From Brachyhypopomus gauderio (taxonomy: Eukaryota; Chordata; Actinopteri; Gymnotiformes; Hypopomidae): a stretch of 64,000 nt of DNA. Positions within the stretch are counted from its first letter, which is position 1. Each line of letters starts with the position of its first letter. The stretch lies in assembly GCF_052324685.1 (NCBI RefSeq), contig NC_135218.1, positions 14,919,858 through 14,983,857 on the forward strand, given 5' to 3'. Both the position numbers and the translations under genes were made by a program. Below, in pieces: positions 51,188 through 63,372 of this stretch. The notes under the pieces were generated by a model that was not told the origin of the DNA, did not search any database, and saw only the letters and a list, made by a program, of their open reading frames with translations.

Positions 51188-53597
51188 TACTGTGTCCATT
51201 TCATTGGGGGGAAGAAAGAAGTTTCAAATGGAAAGCACATGTTCTTTTCACACTTAAATCTTTGGCCGTTTGAATATCTACTCAAGTATGAGACTCCAGA
51301 GCTATGTAGCAGTCCCTATAAAGCACATTGCTCAGGGATGTTCTAACTCAAGTACTACCTTATAAATAAGCTCTCATATTAGTGCACTGGAATGTGTTAA
51401 GGCCTTGTATAGCTGAGTATAAACAGAACCTCGCCGTTTCTCGAGTGAAACAGAGCCATCAGCCAGGCTTCACAATCCTAAAAGCAGGTTGACTCGTATG
51501 ATCACTAGTGCTCAGTCCATTTCACCCCATCATATTCTACCAGTCGCAGCAAAGGTGACGCTGGTACTGAAAGCTGCGGCTTATTTCTCTTGCACACAGA
51601 AGAGGCTCGTTTGTCATCTGTAATGGGCTCAAATGATCTGTGAAAGTCTCCAGAGCAAACCAAAAAAATGCCTGAAGAGGTGCTGTGTGACAGGCCCTGC
51701 ACTGTCATTTTCGGGTCAATTATTCCAATTACAGTGCTAAGAGCCCTCAGTCCCCAGATCTCCCCGCCAAGGCCACTAATTGCAAACAGATCTTTGACAC
51801 TGAACCATGCTGGGAGTTCATTGAAGGATTTAGATAATGTCTGCCCTGAAAGTAAGTGAATATATAAATATTTGCACTCACAAAATTTTGTTTTATATGC
51901 ACATTAATATTGTCAGTGATGCAACGTTTAAAGGTTTTTTCACCCAGGCTCACTTTTAAAAAACGTTTTCTTATAGTCCAAATGACAAACCACCTAAAAC
52001 TGGAAAGCCACTCCTAATTTTAGGGTCAGAATGTGACTCCAGTCTAAACCTTGTACCCAGCTGGTTGTGCAGCTCCCTGTTATTACACAGACATAGTTAA
52101 CTATGTATGAGACATGAGTAAGGCAGGCCAGTGGCTTGTGTAACGTTCAGGAAGTGAAGACAAACTTGGACAGCTAAGTCCTGACCCCCACCCCAACTCT
52201 AGAGTCTCTCGGCAGCACAAACAAGATGAACCCAAGGACAAACAATAAGAGGAGTTTGTGAATACCTGGCAAACACTGACAAGCTTTAACAGGAAATCAA
52301 ATTTGCCTTGCCTGTTTTAAATAATAACAAATGTAAAACAGATGTTAACCCATACGCTACAAAACCAAGGAATGGCAATAATACTGCATCTGGCCCAGAC
52401 CGTTTGATTACTTTATCTGTACAAATTATTAAAGTAGGATTTAACTGTTCTCTTGCATTGTTCAGCCCACTCAGCTCATGGGGAGATTTACAAATCAGAC
52501 TCCCTTTACTTTGCTGTGAGATGAGTGTATGAGAATCCAGATGACACTGTGGAACTCATGCAACAGATCTATCCGTTATATGAGATCATTGCTTCCCTGT
52601 ATCCTGCTTGCATATGCATGCTACCCACTTTTTTAGGACTCTGTTCAGCTGCTCATACTAAGTTTTCAATCAAGTTAGTTAAGAAAGATTTTTTTAAAGA
52701 AAGGATTTTAATTCAGATTCATTATTCTAGTACATTACAGAATTGCGTTCCTGAGAGCAGAGTTAACGGTCGCGTTCACGAAGGGACTAAACTGTGTACC
52801 AGTCTTCTTCTCGTTGCGGCTCACGGGAGCTAGTAGGCCTATAGGGTAAACCCCACTTTATTTTCATTTATTTCATTTGCAGTGTCTATGGGGGAAAGGA
52901 CTTGTGTAGCAGAGGTGCACTGTTGGCAGACGTCTTGTTTTAAAGAGGCACTTCTTCGAAATGCGGGTTGTTTCCGCCCTGCACGTTTCCTGTTTGCTTT
53001 TCGGCAACGATATTTTCAGGAGCGATAACAGAAAACGCCTGTTCGTGTCGGAGGAGTTAGCCCTGCGAAGATTTATAATATATATTAAAATAAAGGTGTT
53101 GAATCCATACAGGAATATTGTTTAAGAAAAGTAAGCCGTAAATTCCACGTAGCATTATTGTTTTGATATAGGCTACTTTAAAGCAGTAGTATTACAAATA
53201 ATTACATAAATCGTCATCAACCAATTCAGTCTACATGTCTATAAATATATTTAAATTGCAGTAAGGTCTAGAACTTGTCTAAAAGCTGACTAGTTTTTCA
53301 TCTTGAACTAACTGTACTCATGACAACTTCATTCTACACTAACCACAAATATAGACACTTTCCCCCTCTGGTTTCGAGTGTATCTTGTTACAGCTCCTGA
53401 TGTGCCCAGTTTACTGTATTCCTTAATCACTACCATCTGCCATTTTGTAAAATCACTCCATGAAACATGACGTTAGGCACGATCTTGGCAGAGTAGTAGC
53501 CTACAAATACCACCATTCCACCATTCTTTGTTTTGTGTTTTATATATAACATATAATATATATATGTAAGCTATAAAATACTTTTTAAAAAGTGTTA

Positions 53598-54867
53598 CAG
53601 TAATAGCTTATTTTCTAAATGAATAAAATTCAAAGTGAAGTAACAAAATGGAAATCTAAATAAAATCAATATTTGGTGTTACAAATAATTGCCTTCAAAA
53701 CAGCATCATTTCATCTATGTACACTTGTACAAAGTCAGGGATTTTCTAGGATTGTATGATTAACCAATTATACCAAACAGGTGTTAATGGTCATTATTTT
53801 CATATGTAGGACAAAACACAGGATCTAGGATGAAACACATCATTACAGTAACAGAAACAAAAGCAGCTATTTGGGAGGGGAACAGCCAAACCTGCTACAG
53901 AGGTGAGGCGGTGGAAGATTTATGGCAATGGCAAGACTGAGCAGAGCAACAAGACACAAGGTAGTTGTACTACATCAACAAGGTCTCTCCAAGGCAAAGC
54001 TTTGAATACAGACTGGGGTTTCAAGATGCGCTGTACAAGCTCTTTTGAAGAAGCACACAGGCCAAGTCGAGGACCTTAGACACAGTGGTCGACAAAGAAA
54101 ACTTGGACACATCATGTTTACTTCCCTTTGAGATCAGAAGATATCCAGTACGGCCATCACCTCAGAATTAGCAGAAGCCAGTGGGACCCAGCTATATCCC
54201 TCTACTGTTCAGAGAAGTATGGCCAGAAATGGTTTTCATGGAAGAACTGTGGCAAAAAAAGGCACAAATTCGATGTGGAAACAAAGCCAGGTGACCCAAC
54301 TACGCACAAAAACACAGGAAGTGGCGTTCAGAAAAGCAGCAGCAGGTGCTCTGGAGTGATAAGTAATTTATTTAAATATTTGGCTGTAACAGAAGGCTGA
54401 AGGACTGGAGAGTCGCCAAAGAAACTATCTTCAGTGTAAAGTAAAGCACAGAGTCCTGGAATTGATTATATGGCCCCCATCTAGCCCTGATCTCAAAATC
54501 ATCGAGTCTGTCTGGGATTACATGAAGAGTAAGAAGGATCTGAGTAAGATCTGAAGATCTGTAGTTAGTTCTCCAAGGTGTTTGGAACAACCTCCTTGCC
54601 AAGTTGCTTCAAAATATCCATCCATCCATCCATCCATCCATCCATCCATTCGCATCCGCTTATCCGGGTCCTGGTTGCGGGGGCAGTAGCCTAAGCAAAG
54701 AGGCCCAGGTTTCCCTCTCCCCAGTGTGCAAATATATCTAGGCGAAATGATGCTGTTTTGAAGGCAAAAGGTAGACATGGTAAATATTGATTTGTTATAG
54801 ATTTCTCTTTTGTTAATTTGCTTTGCATTTTGTTAATTGAGAAAAATATTTTTAAAAACTACTACAG
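53598..54867 (+). mobile_element. Tc1/mariner transposon, degenerate
   Basis: TA dinucleotides flank it at 53596-53597 and 54868-54869. Inverted terminal regions extend over 100 bp with indels: CAGTAATAG against CTGTAGTAG at the tips, then AACAAAA, GAAATCTA, AAATCAATATT and a shared TTGCCTTCAAAACAGCATCA (about 53690 and 54765). Between them are decayed transposase traces: a helix-turn-helix-like N-terminal region near 53900-54080, and near 54470-54530 the stretch WPPSSPDL-x-IIESVWDYMK, which matches the Tc1 catalytic block around its glutamate. Frameshifts and stops break the frame. A LINE 3' fragment is nested near the 3' end. Confidence 0.85.
54616..54722 (-). mobile_element. LINE 3' end nested in the Tc1 element
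   Basis: (ATCC)n, then CATCCGCTTATCCGGGTC, GGGGGCAGTAGCCTAAGCA and TTCCCTCTCCCC. This is a common fish LINE 3' end (RTE/Expander-like in my recollection), on the minus strand with a (TGGA)n tail. It interrupts Tc1 sequence that resumes at about 54723. Confidence 0.7.
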
Positions 54868-57210
54868 TAATGTATTTCTGAAAGCATTCTTACTTGCCAC
54901 CTTTTTCCATAAAGTGCACTTTGCTGGCACAGCTGATGAAGGAAACTTCGTGTACCTCACTACAAATTTGTAGTCATGACAGACAGACAGACAGATATAT
55001 AGATTTTAACAGCATTTTAACAGCTGATAGGCTTGACTTGTATAACCCAAAGCAAACATATGTTTATAAAATGAACCAACCAAACAGATTTAGCTGACGT
55101 TCTTGGTCACTGTTGGTTATATCTGTAAGAATGTTAAGTAACTGGTAACTCTAAACACTTAGCGCTTTGACTTTGTTACTATAGAAACAGGTATAGCAAA
55201 GACAGATGGTTATTTGGCTTTACTGTAACAGAGGTGAATGGGAATTCCAGTCTCAGTGTTGTAGCTTTTAAGTCCTAGCTTTTAGATTATTATAAACAAA
55301 TATTAAGATTAATGTATTCTGCTTGCATTTTGCACCAAAACATTTTATTCACTACATGAGACCTGAACGTTTATTTTTTACTTCGTTACTGCTGTACAAA
55401 AAGTTTGATTAACAAATATACACCTTTTTATTTATGTTCGAATTGTACATTCAGAAAGGTATTTAGTATTTTGTTACTTCAAGCATGTGTATGAAAAGAG
55501 TGAAACTTAAAATTTGAATGTTTATGATGATGAACGTAGTAATTATGTTAATAAATCATGTCTTCCTGTGGTTCTGGGAAGTGCTGTTAGAATAGCACAC
55601 TGAAGAACGCTCTCCCTACTGTGTTGTAACCCCAGCATGCACTGTGCTGTGTAATTGAGGGACCCTCATAACCCAGGTCATGGCTGCCGCTCTCTCCGTG
55701 CGGTGTGGCCTCTACTGGGGAGTTCACGCGGTGGTTTTAGACTCTCACGAGCTAACTCGGCACTAACGGTGTCCTTGGAAGTACAATGCACCTTTATTAT
55801 AGGATTAGTGTAAAGTGACATATATGGAGCTGTGAGATGGAGTTTGGAGTTTATTGAGACATGGTGGGTAACTTTATAGTCTGACCCTTGACCCTCCAAC
55901 CAAGCGTGAGTACACGTCCACCCCACGTCTCCTTGCAAGCTGGCGCTTCCTCTCTTTAAACGCATGCATGAACAAAGTGACTTCATGCACCTTCCTTCTT
56001 TATAACCAAATCATTACACAAACATCACTTAGCTACTTTAAACCATTTTCATTGTGAAAGTCAAAAAAAGTTTGTTTTTTAAAAAAAAGTTTAAAGAGAA
56101 CATGTTAAACAAAGTACGGTAGAAAGGGATTTTCTGGAAGAAAAAGCCCTTGCTAGACAGAAAGGGCAGAGAACAGTCTGATCTCAACATGTTCCTATAT
56201 GGGCCACTCCTACGCAATGCTGTGAGGAGAGTAGTGCTTGGCTGATGATGAAGACTTTTGGTGGAAAAACCTCTCTTGAGCTATCCAGCAGAGATCCTCC
56301 TTTTTAGTGTTCAGCCATTCTGTTTTACACAAGAATTCTATAATCTCCATAAACATGCCACTGGGGTTTGTGCAAACATTCTGCATTTGTTATTTATAAT
56401 ACATTAGGGCATTATGCCAGGCAGTTAATATGGATTCTTTGTTACAAAGAATTCATTTTAGGCCATTTACTGTATTTGTATGATTCAAAAGGCCACAAAT
56501 CAGACTGAGTTTTGCTTTATGATTCTGAAGTACACTACAGGAAAACTCACTGCCAACATAAATTTGATGAATACGCCTCTAAGATATACTAAACATCATA
56601 GTCTATATTTAGCTGCAGTCTTTACCTGATTATTTGGCCTTGAAGTATTACAGTCATAACTCACGATGAAAAACATGTGTTCAGACCGTGAAAACTAAGG
56701 CTGTAAAATCATAGCACACCACCCCATGTGTGTTTATGATCTTGTTTAGCATCAGTCTCTCATTCTTTCCGTTATTCTGAAAGGAATTTAGTGAGACATT
56801 GTTTCTAACGTGTTTTATTAAGACTGCACATACACAGTATGCTTCGCATAGTACAACGGCTATGACGGCCGTTGGGTTTCCTAATAATTTTTCAAGTCTC
56901 AAAATTATTAATCATATATGTTGGCCATTTGTTTTTAAACAAACTGAATGAGGCATGAGCCACTATACAAGAATTTATGTCTCATTATAAAAAGAACAAG
57001 TCTGTATAAACTGGTCATCCACCATCCATCTGCAGTTTGTGTAATGTGACAAGTCATCACATTAATGTGGTACCTGCTGCACAAAATGGCTACTCATCCT
57101 GGCCCAGCGAACGTTGGTCAGCTGAGGTAACATCTGAGTCACTATCAGACGCCTCCCTCCATATCCCCTGCTTGGTTTGCGTTTTATTATATTGCCAATG
57201 CTCTCCTTGC

Positions 57211-57244
<34 letters not shown>

Positions 57245-57850
57245 CTCTGTCACTCTCATGCAGCACAAAAATGGCATTTACAACAGCATCTTACTGTTCA
57301 GTAGTGTTCATTTTCTTTGCTGAGAATGAATTATCGTGTTGCTATTCAAAGCTATGTCTTCTTCCAATACCAGTCTACACCTTCTGCTCTCTTTTCTGTA
57401 CCCATCATAATTCCATTACCCATGATAATTTTGATCTGATATATCTAGCAATAAGTAATATTATTTAGTTAGCTCAGATCCATTTGTAAGTTGAATCAAA
57501 TGTCCACTCTTTGGTTTAGAGAAGTGCAACTTACTTCATTGTGGTGGGGTGAGTCAAATTCTGCTGCAAGTTTCTGCAAGCAATCACTGCATCTTTATCA
57601 AACCCGAAATGAAGTCCAGTAAAAAAAAAACTTTCAGTAAAAAGTGTTTGCCTTACTGTTCAACTTCTCTTTACTACTTTACTTTTTTTTGTCTTAATGT
57701 TATTGTGCTGAAAAAACTATCCTAATATTCTATGGAATAATAATGTATAACACTGAATTGTTCCTGATGTACCTGTGTATGTTTTCCTTCATCCATTTTG
57801 TGTGGAGTGTTACCTGAAGGTTCACTAGTTGTTCATGTTCTCTTCTCCAG
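54868..57850. other. gene-free interval, DDR2 5' region
   Basis: AT-rich. It contains a pure (CT)n tract at 57211-57247; nothing else recognised. Probably DDR2 intron or upstream DNA. Confidence 0.5.
57211..57247. repeat. (CT)n microsatellite
   Basis: Short pure CT repeat about 600 bp upstream of the DDR2 first coding exon. Confidence 0.95.
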
Positions 57851-57876
57851 GAGTGAAGGCCTGGTCTCTGCTTGAG

Positions 57877-57958
57877 ATGAATCACTTTTGGAAGATGCTT
57901 TTTCCACTACCCCTCCTCCTCTACCTGTCAGGGACTGTGAAATCCCAAGTAAATCCAA
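57877..57958 (+). CDS. ddr2: DDR2 signal-peptide exon (partial gene)
   Basis: Collagen-receptor tyrosine kinase of the plasma membrane. The exon opens at 57851 after TTCTCCAG, the ATG is at 57877, and it ends at 57958 before GTAAGT, phase 1. It encodes MNHFWKMLFPLPLLLYLSG followed by TVKSQVNP: a basic start, a Leu-rich hydrophobic core, then SQVNP. Human DDR2 has AQVNP right after its signal peptide with, as I recall, an exon border at the same place. Position next to UAP1 in the same direction agrees with mammals. The discoidin, transmembrane and kinase exons are beyond the window; none was found by 64000. Recognition rests on a short peptide plus synteny. Confidence 0.8.
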
Positions 57959-59210
57959 GTAAGTTTAGCTTTTTCTCCTCAGATTAATAATTTTTACCTG
58001 TTTATGATATACGGGGAAATGAAATCAAGGTTTTTCCTGAAAAGCAAATATATGGCATGGACTAAACCTTAACTGCATTATTCTGTTTAATAACGTGAAG
58101 ATAGTAAGCTTGCATGTTTTTGGAAGTTAACTAAGTTATCTTGCCGTTCAATTAATTTTCAGATAATAATTTCAATAAATCCAGCAAGGTAAGACACCTG
58201 CCTGGTTACCATATGTGGTGCCACAGCCTATATTGTTGAACTCCACATCCATGTGTGTTAGGGTCTGCTCTTTGGATTGTTTAGACCTATTGGGGGTTTT
58301 GAAGCGGTTGAATGGCCTATTCTGGATTATATGTGAAACTTTCTGTGTTTGATCTGTGCCTTTCTACCCCAGCTGCTTCTCGCCAGCTTGGGTGGTTTGC
58401 GGGGAGGAAAGTGTGATGTCAATGTAAGGTTCAATTATATTTTACAAGGAAACCAGAATCTAGCACATGTTAAGTATAGATACTATTGGGACGCAGGACA
58501 GAGACGAGAAGAATTCTCGCAGTTTAAAGAATTCACCCTGTGCTGTTAGAGTATATAAAGAAAAGTTAGTTCAGAGAGTAGATGAGGTCACTCATGCACA
58601 TATGAGTAGTTTTAGAGAAAGTATGGGAGTGTAATGTGTGGGGAATGTGTAGTATGCTTAAGTGGTTTCTTTTATAGCTGAGCAGCACACTGTTTTATGG
58701 CATTTAAAACAGGATAAATGTACAGTTCTTTATACGGATCAACAGGGCAGGTTCACTATTGCCTCTTTTTACAAGATACCACAAGTTGTTCAGCATGTTT
58801 GAAGGTAAACAAAGAATGCATAAGAACGTGGAGCTACGCTCCATATGGCTTCTTTCCATGGCTTCTTAGGTTTCTGTGTTCAGAGGTGCTGTTGGGACAA
58901 TTAAGTTGAACACATGAACTACCTTAAGCATTATGGGTGTTAAAGTTATTTTTTGTTTTGGAGAACATTTATGCACACACCTGCGTCTCAGCTCAAAGCA
59001 CAGGTTCGTCATCTGTATCTCAGCTTGGAGTGACGCTTGCTTGGCGTTGTTTGTTTGTTTGTTTATGACTACATCCCAGATGTATCCCAGGAATAAAATC
59101 GGACACAAAAAGAAAAATATTTCACAGCTCAGTGCGGTTTTATGGTGCTGTGTCATTTCCAGTCTGTACCTTTGTAATTGTGTCCTCTAATTGTATTGCC
59201 AAACCAGGCC
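57959..59210 (+). other. DDR2 intron
   Basis: Begins with a GTAAGT donor. No further DDR2 exon seen; no other gene recognised. Confidence 0.6.
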
Positions 59211-59316
59211 GTGTCTGACGGGCCCTGGCTAACGGGCCCTAACTCACGGGCCCTAACTCACCGGCCCTAGCTCACCGGCCCTGGCTCACGGGCCCTAGCT
59301 CATGGGCCCTGGCTAA
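59211..59316. repeat. 14-bp minisatellite, left part
   Basis: Tandem GGGCCCTGGCTCAC-type units with variants (CTAACTCAC, CTAGCTCAC, CTGGCTAAC). The array continues at 63246 on the far side of the LINE. Confidence 0.93.
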
Positions 59317-62300
59317 TATCAATCAATCAATCAATCAAATTTTATTTATATAGCGCTTTTTACAACAGTTGTTGTCACAAAGCAGCTTTACAAGTGCCGA
59401 GTCCTAGCCCCCAGTGAGCAAGCCAAGGGCGACAGTGGCAAGGAAAAACTCCCTAGTTTTTTGCACGAGGAAGAAACCTTGAGAGGAACCAAGACTCAGG
59501 GAGGGGGGGGAACCCATCCTCCTCTGGCCGACACCGGTCACCATGACAACAACAACAATTTAAACAGAAAGAAATAAAGAAAAGGAAAAGATGTAATAAT
59601 GTTCATCATGGTGTAGGCTCATCCGGTCAGGCAGTAGGTGGCTGGCACTGGATGGATCGCTTGTCTCTCCTCATCTCATTTTTCCTCGAGCAGGCGGGCA
59701 GCCATGTGGAGAAAATAAAACAGGGAAAATTAGCTCTGTATGAGGACATATACAGGACAGATAGAATTAAACACATTTCTGGAGAGTGGCAGCAAATCCG
59801 GCATTAAGTTAAACTATTATAGCCTAGCTAAAAAGGCAGAACCAGAAGGTAACATAGGCTTGGGGGCATTCTGAGACAATGGCATCCATCCACTGCCCTG
59901 TCAACAAACTTGAGTGACCACGAGCAGTGACAGGACGACAGCACCAGCGCCCCAGTCTACCATAAAACCCTTCGTCTATGAACCCCTGGATCTGTACCTT
60001 TATCTAAGGGGGGATATTAATTATCAAACGCTAAACCAAATAGGTGGGTTTTCAACCTAGACTTAAAGATTGTAACTGTGTCAGAGTCTCGTATGCATTT
60101 TGGAAGGTTGTTCCAAAGCTGGGGGGCCTTATAAGAAAAGGCTCTTCCCCCTGCTGTTACCTTATTAATTTGTGGAACTAATAAAAGACCAGCACCCTGT
60201 GATCTTAGTGGACGCGGGGGTTCATAGTAGGTAATAAGTTCCTGGAGGTATTCAGGAGCAAGCCCGTGCAGTGCTTTATATGTTAATAATAGAATTTTAA
60301 AATCAATACGGAATTTAACTGGGAGCCAATGCAGAGCTGATAGGACTGGTGTAATATGTTGAAATTTTCTAGTTCTGGTCAGAACTCTGGCTGTGGCATT
60401 TTGAACTATTTGAAGTTTATTTAGATTCCTATTTGAACATCCTGACAGTAGTGCATTGCAGTAGTCTAATCTAGAGCTAACAAAGGCGTGCACCAATTTT
60501 TCTGCATCATCCTGTGATAATGCATTTCTTAATTTGGCAATGTTGCGGAGATGTAGAAAAGCTATCCTAGTAGTATTATCTAGGTATATATCAAATGATA
60601 GGTCGGAGTTGAGTATGACACCTAGGTTTTTGGCTACTGTGCCAGGTGTAATGGTATAGTCTGCAAGATTAAGCATTAGATCTGGAATTTTTTGTCTTGC
60701 GGCCTTAGGGCCCACAAGGAGAACTTCTGTTTTGTCCTCATTTAGTTAGGAAGTTTAGAGACTTCCAGCATTTTATATCTCTTACACAGGCCTCAATTTT
60801 TCCTAAACTGAGTTTGTCATCAGGCTTGGCTGATATGTAAAGTTGAGTGTCATCTGCATAGCAGTGAAAATTGACACCATGTTTGTTTATAACTGTGCCC
60901 AGTGGTAGCATATATAATGTAAATAATAGTGGTCCTAAGATGGAGCCTTGCGGGACCCCATATTTAACTATTGTATGTTTGGATGGAATATTATTGAGCT
61001 CTACAAACTGATGGCAATTTGTCAAGTAAGAGTTAAACCATGAAAGGGCTGTGCCTGAGACTCCAACCCAGCGTTCTAACCTTTCTAGCAAGATCCTATG
61101 ATCAATTGTGTCAAAAGCTGCACTAAGATCGAGAAGCACTAGCAGTGATACATAGCCTTGATCAGAAGCAAGGAGGAGATCATTTGTTACTTTGACTAAT
61201 GCTGTTTCAGTACTGTGATGGGGCCTAAAGCCAGATTGGAACTTTTCAAATATGTGATTCCTATGCAGATATAGGCATAATTGCTGGGCAACAGCTTTTT
61301 CTATGATCTTAGATATAAATGATGTGTTCAAAATGGGTCTATAATTAGATAGGACAGTCGGATCAAGATTTGGTTTCTTGATCAGAGGTTTAATAACTGC
61401 TAATTTACATGATTTGGGCATGTGACCTATTGTAATGGATGAGTTAACTATAGTTAGAAGAGGTTCAGTTACAGCTGGTAATACCTCTTTTAATAACTTT
61501 GAGGGAACTGAGTCTAGTGTGCAGGTAGTACAATTTAAGGAAGAAATTATTTTCTCTAATTCTGATTGTGGGAGTGGATGAAAAGCATCAAGTTTTTCTC
61601 CCGGTATGTAATTTTAATCAATTTCAACCAAACCAGATGACATACCAGTTGTATTGCTAATAAAAGGTTTTATATTTTGTCTAATATTCTCAATTTTATT
61701 ATCAAAGAAATCTATAAATACATTACTAGTGAGGTTTACTGGAATCTGAGGTTCTGCGCCTGCTTGGTTTTTTGTAAATTTAGAAATAGTATTAAAAAGA
61801 AATCTAGGATTGTTTTTATTTTTCTCAATCAGTGAGGCTAAGTATGCTGAGCGTGCTTTAGTGAGTGCCCGTTTGTAGTCAATGATGCTATCCTTCCAGG
61901 CACAGTGGAATACTTCCAACTTAGTAGATCGCCATTTCCGCTCTAATTTACGTGCTATTTGTTTTAAGTTTCTAGTTTGGTCAGTGTACCACGGGGCGAG
62001 CTTTTTGGATCTAGCCTTTTTATATTTTAGTGGAGCTACTATATCTAGAGCTGATCTGCAGGTATTCTCTAAGCAGTCGGTTAGACTATCTAACTCTCCT
62101 GGATCGGATGACGAGTGGGCTAGAGCAGTTAAATCAAGGAGGGTTTCAATAAACTGTGTTGCTGTTGATGAATTTATCGAGCGCTTTATAACTACACTGC
62201 CGATGAGACGGGCGGGTATTTATGTTAAGGTGAAGATCGAATTGGACTAAATAGTGATCAGAGATTGCTACGGTTTGCGGAAGTATATATTATCTACGTC

Positions 62301-63245
62301 GATACCCAGCGTTAAGATTAGATCTAGGGTATGATTTCGATAATGTGTAGGTCCTACTACGTTTTGTATAATGCCGACAGAGTTCAATATAGAAGTAAAA
62401 GCCCTTGTCAGTATGTTAAAGTCTCCTACCATTATTATTTTGTCACTACATACTGCTAAATTTGCTGCAAAATCAGTGAAATCGTTTAAGAAATCTGAGT
62501 AAGGCCCTGGTGGTCTGTATACATTAGTTAGGGAAAATATATTAATTACATTAATAGACTGCATCTCAAATGAGTTTGAGATATCTAGGTATTTCTGATG
62601 AATTTCTAAACAATCACGATAGATTATACATATTCCTCCTCCTCTGCCTGACAATCTAGGTCTACTATGTATATAACTATATCCCACAGGAGTGGCTTCG
62701 TTTAAAGTTAAATAATCACCAGATTGAATCCACGTTTCAGTTAGACATAGAATATCAATATTCTGGTGAGTTATAAGTTCATTTACAAAAACTGCTTTTG
62801 AGTTGAGTGATCGAATATTGATTAATCCGATTTTCAGATCGGTCATATAGGTAATAATTGGATGTGAAGTCTGAATATTAGTTAAAAACTTAGGACGGAC
62901 TATTCTCTTATGATTTAGTTTAACCCGGGGCACAGACACAGTCTCAATCCTATGGGAACTTGGTGACGCCTCTAAGCAGCTCGCAGACAGACGGTTTAGC
63001 CCGTTAGTCTGCGGCCTGGTCGTGACTCTGGTTAGTCAGCAGCTCCTAGTACTACACTGCCCACTAACTAACAGACTACGGGCTATGCTGCAGGATAACA
63101 AGGCGGCGCCATCCCGGGTGGGGTGGACACCGTCCCTGCCTAAAAGACCAGGCTTGCCCTCGAACTCTTTCCAATTATTAATAAAGCCCACTTGATTTTC
63201 GGAGCACCACTTTGACATCCAGCGGTTTAGCGACGTGATGTAATA
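59317..63245 (-). mobile_element. L2/CR1-group LINE, 5'-truncated, nearly intact ORF2
   Basis: Non-LTR retrotransposon on the minus strand. Order: remnant of a first ORF with a GRDGVHPT esterase-like D-x-x-H motif (63245-63036); AP endonuclease (62939-62268) with INIRSL, LTETW and VGDFN, and SDHYLV in a shifted frame after about 62268; reverse transcriptase (61613-60738) with [36 protein letters not shown] and the FHCYADD active site; a C-terminal region with SRLDYCNALLSG, LHWLPV and LWNNLP (60715-60017); a 3' UTR; and a (TGAT)n tail ending at 59317. Breaks: frameshifts near 62270 and 60740 and a stop at 61614-61616. A 13-bp duplication GGCCCTGGCTAAT flanks it (59305-59317, 63246-63258). It was inserted inside the 14-bp minisatellite. 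Confidence 0.93.
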
Positions 63246-63372
63246 GGCCCTGGCTAATGGGCCCTGGCTCACTGGACCTGGCTGACGGGCCCTGGCTCGC
63301 GGGCCCTGGCTCACGGGCCCTGACTGATGGGCCCTAGCTCACGGACCCTAGCTCACGGGCCCTGGCTCATGG
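63246..63372. repeat. 14-bp minisatellite, right part
   Basis: Continuation of the GGGCCCTGGCTCAC array from 59211-59316 after the LINE insertion, with unit variants such as CTGGCTGAC and CTGACTGAT. Confidence 0.93.

Larger units (their letters stand above)
47001..53597. other. gene-free interval upstream of DDR2
   Basis: No coding exon recognised. It contains a second dispersed-repeat copy (47005-47060), a CT-rich tract (47861-48037), a 33-bp LINE stub (49736-49768), a TATA-type tandem repeat (about 50750-50835) and a 20-bp perfect hairpin (51144-51187). Noncoding 5' exons of DDR2 may lie here; 52860-53080 is relatively CpG-rich, but I cannot define an exon. Confidence 0.5.
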
